Position numbers and translations under genes: made by a program
NCBI GenBank assembly: GCA_028871595.1
Contig: JAGWMT010000158.1
Coordinates: forward strand, 1 to 7,326
Direction: 5' to 3'
Source of the DNA: Elusimicrobiota bacterium
GTDB lineage: Bacteria > Elusimicrobiota > Elusimicrobia > UBA1565 > UBA9628
Length of the DNA: 7,326 nt
Shown here: one piece after another, positions 5,832 through 7,326 of the stretch
Numbering within the stretch: the first letter of the stretch is position 1
Layout: every line of letters starts with the position of its first letter
Notes under the pieces: model-generated
Databases searched by the model: none
What the model saw: only the letters and a program-made list of their open reading frames with translations
Told to the model about the DNA's origin: nothing

Positions 5832-6560
5832 TTAATGCAGGCCGAGGTACGCCTTGCGCACCGCGGGGTCGTTCATCATGCTGGCGGAGTCCTGCGCCGC
5901 CACGATCTCCCCCGTCTCCAGCACGTAGGCGCGCGACGCGGCGCGCAGCGCGCGCTTGGCGTTCTGCTCCACCAGCAGGACCGTCACGCCTTCCTTGTTG
6001 ATCAGCTCGATGATCTCGAATATTTTATCGACGACCACGGGGGCCAGCCCCATGGACGGCTCGTCGAGCATCAGGAGTTTCGGGGCCGCCATCAGCGCCC
6101 GGCCCATGGCGAGCATCTGCTGCTCGCCGCCCGACAACGTCCCGCCGAACTGCGTTCGGCGTTTTCCGAGGACGGGAAAGAGATGGAACACATGGTCGTA
6201 CTCCCTCTGCAGCTCCGCGTTGCGCGGGCGCGAGTACGCCCCCATTTCCAGATTTTCCATCACGGTGAGCCGGGGAAAGATCTTCCGCCCCTCCGGCACC
6301 AACGATAAACCCATGCGCATGATCTGATCCGGCGGCAATCCCGCCAGGTCGCGGCCTTGGAAGGACACGCGCCCCTTCTCGGGCTTCAAAAGACCGGCGA
6401 CGGTTTTCATCATCGTGGTCTTTCCGGCGCCGTTGTTGCCGATGAGCGCCACCACTTCCCCGGCGTGGACCTCCAGGCTGACGCCCTTCAGCGCGCGGAT
6501 CTTGCGGCCGTACACGGCATGCACGGCGTCCAGCTGGAGCATGGCATGGCCCGGCTTCAC
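5832..6560 (-). CDS. livF: Branched-chain amino-acid type ABC transporter ATPase LivF
   Basis: A 242-residue cytoplasmic ATPase of the HAAT family. It pairs with LivG to power a LivHM-type permease importing branched-chain or related amino acids. Walker A is GNNGAGKTT (41-49), the signature is LSGGEQQ (142-148), and Walker B is LLMLDEP (162-168). VPEGRKIFP (88-96) takes the Q-loop position, and LVEQN (196-200) replaces the His switch; both are typical of LivF rather than LivG. The start is GTG 6560, supported by AAGGAGG 4 nt upstream and a GTGA overlap with the livG stop. ATG 6542 is in frame but has no Shine-Dalgarno. Length is normal for the family. It is the last gene of its operon here, followed by the non-coding island and no clear terminator. 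Actual substrate (Leu/Ile/Val, urea, short amides) cannot be told from the ATPases. Confidence 0.95.
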   Translation of the reverse strand: MKPGHAMLQLDAVHAVYGRKIRALKGVSLEVHAGEVVALIGNNGAGKTTMMKTVAGLLKPEKGRVSFQGRDLAGLPPDQIMRMGLSLVPEGRKIFPRLTVMENLEMGAYSRPRNAELQREYDHVFHLFPVLGKRRTQFGGTLSGGEQQMLAMGRALMAAPKLLMLDEPSMGLAPVVVDKIFEIIELINKEGVTVLLVEQNAKRALRAASRAYVLETGEIVAAQDSASMMNDPAVRKAYLGLH

Positions 6561-7326
6561 GCGCCCTCCTTGCCCAGGTAGGCCTCGACCACGCGCGGGT
6601 TGGAGACCACCTCGCGCGGCGTGCCCTCGGCGATCTTCACGCCGTAGTCGAACACGAACACGCGGTCGGAGACGTCCATCACCACGCGCATCTGGTGCTC
6701 GATGAGCAGGACCGTGACGCCCAGGTCGCGGACGCGGCGCACCAGGGCCACCAGGTCCTGGCTCTCGGTGGGGTTCATGCCCGCGGTGGGCTCGTCCAGG
6801 ATCAGGAGCTTGGGATCGGAGGCCAGGGCGCGCGCCACCTCCAGCTTGCGCTGCGCGCCGTACGGCAGATTGCGCGCCAGGTGGTTGCCCAAGGATTTCA
6901 GCCCCACGAAGTCGAGCAGTTCCTTGGCGCGGGCCTCCGTCGCCGTCTCCTCCGCGATGAACGCCCGGGTCCGCAGCAGCGGGCCCAGCAGGAGCTGGGA
7001 CGTGCGCGCGTGCCGCCCCACCATCACGTTCTCCAACGCCGTCATCTCCGGGAACAAGCGTATATTTTGGAACGTGCGCGCGATGCCGCGCGCCACGATC
7101 TCGTGCGCGCTCAGGCCGCGCACGGCCCGCCCGTCGAAGTTGATCTCCCCGCGCGTGCCCGAATAGACTCCGGTCAGCACGTTGAAGAAGGTGGTCTTGC
7201 CCGCGCCGTTGGGCCCGATCACGGAGACGATCTCCCCCGCGCGGATGGTCAGGCTGACCTGGTCCACCGCCTTCAGGCCCCCGAAATGCTGGGCCAGGTC
7301 CCTGACCTCGAGCAAAACGGCGGCGG
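6557..7326 (-). CDS. livG: Branched-chain amino-acid type ABC transporter ATPase LivG (5' end at or beyond window edge)
   Basis: The partner ATPase of LivF in a HAAT importer. Residues are numbered from Leu at 7315. Walker A is GPNGAGKTT (34-42). The Q-loop is TFQNIRLF (81-88), with Gln83. The signature is LPYGAQRKLE (150-159), the PYG variant usual in LivG. Walker B is LLILDEP (170-176), and the switch His207 lies in LLIEHQM. The C-terminal VEAYLG motif is typical of this family. A TTG at 7315 could start a 252-residue product. However, the frame stays open upstream to 7326 (Ala-Ala-Val before Leu-Leu-Glu-Val), and LivG proteins commonly have several residues before LLEV, so the real start is probably just outside the window. 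The last codons (GKEGA) carry the livF Shine-Dalgarno. The remaining transporter genes presumably lie to the right. Confidence 0.94.
   Translation of the reverse strand, partial: AAVLLEVRDLAQHFGGLKAVDQVSLTIRAGEIVSVIGPNGAGKTTFFNVLTGVYSGTRGEINFDGRAVRGLSAHEIVARGIARTFQNIRLFPEMTALENVMVGRHARTSQLLLGPLLRTRAFIAEETATEARAKELLDFVGLKSLGNHLARNLPYGAQRKLEVARALASDPKLLILDEPTAGMNPTESQDLVALVRRVRDLGVTVLLIEHQMRVVMDVSDRVFVFDYGVKIAEGTPREVVSNPRVVEAYLGKEGA
6565..6571 (-). promoter_or_regulatory. Strong livF ribosome binding site inside the livG 3' end
   Basis: AAGGAGG, a near-perfect Shine-Dalgarno, is embedded in the final livG codons for Lys-Glu-Gly and lies 4 nt before GTG 6560. It decides the GTG start for livF over the ATG at 6542. 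With the GTGA overlap it indicates coupled translation of the two ATPases. Confidence 0.85.

Overview
The window is G+C-rich (by eye roughly two thirds) and densely coding. It looks like chromosome from a Gram-negative-type bacterium. The evidence is a protein with two OmpA-like domains and a cleavable signal peptide, an O-antigen ligase/polymerase-family membrane protein, and a tRNA gene with no encoded CCA. I cannot fix the phylum. Elusimicrobiota or another deep-branching high-GC group would fit, but that is a guess from gene style. No mobile element, CRISPR array or rRNA was found, and no gene-free stretch exceeds 300 bases.

Left block (1-4784, minus strand). Transcription runs right to left through three envelope genes. 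First is a Wzy_C/O-antigen-ligase-type multipass membrane protein fused to a C-terminal TPR solenoid (4784-2217). After about 90 bp comes an exported protein with two OmpA-like domains separated by an FlgD/Ig-like domain and a strongly basic Ala/Lys/Arg linker (2125-182). Overlapping its stop by ATGA is the N-terminus of a gene that runs off the window, possibly a PilM-like actin-fold protein (185-1). Together they suggest assembly or anchoring of a surface structure (glycan and/or pilus). That link is inference from gene order.

Middle (4785-5831). A short divergent intergenic region separates the TPR gene from a plus-strand gene for a small secreted protein with 18 mature cysteines in repeated C..CxxC..C modules (4855-5601). 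Its only visible promoter lies so close to the ATG that the mRNA may be leaderless. Convergent with it, and starting 10 bp beyond its stop, is a tRNA-Thr(CGT) gene on the minus strand with a clear sigma70-type promoter. Upstream of the tRNA lies a 148-bp non-coding island. It holds a cluster of nested AACTGTC palindromes, including a perfect 20-bp one, and a perfect DnaA-box 9-mer immediately followed by a degenerate copy.

Right block (5832-7326, minus strand). livG and livF, the two ATPases of a branched-chain amino-acid type (HAAT family) ABC importer, overlap by GTGA. livF is the last gene of this operon. The permeases and binding protein presumably lie beyond the right edge.

The most unusual items are the cysteine-module protein with its possible leaderless promoter, the palindrome/DnaA-box island, and the double-OmpA protein with a histone-tail-like linker next to the Wzy-TPR fusion. 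None amounts on its own to a demonstrated new system.
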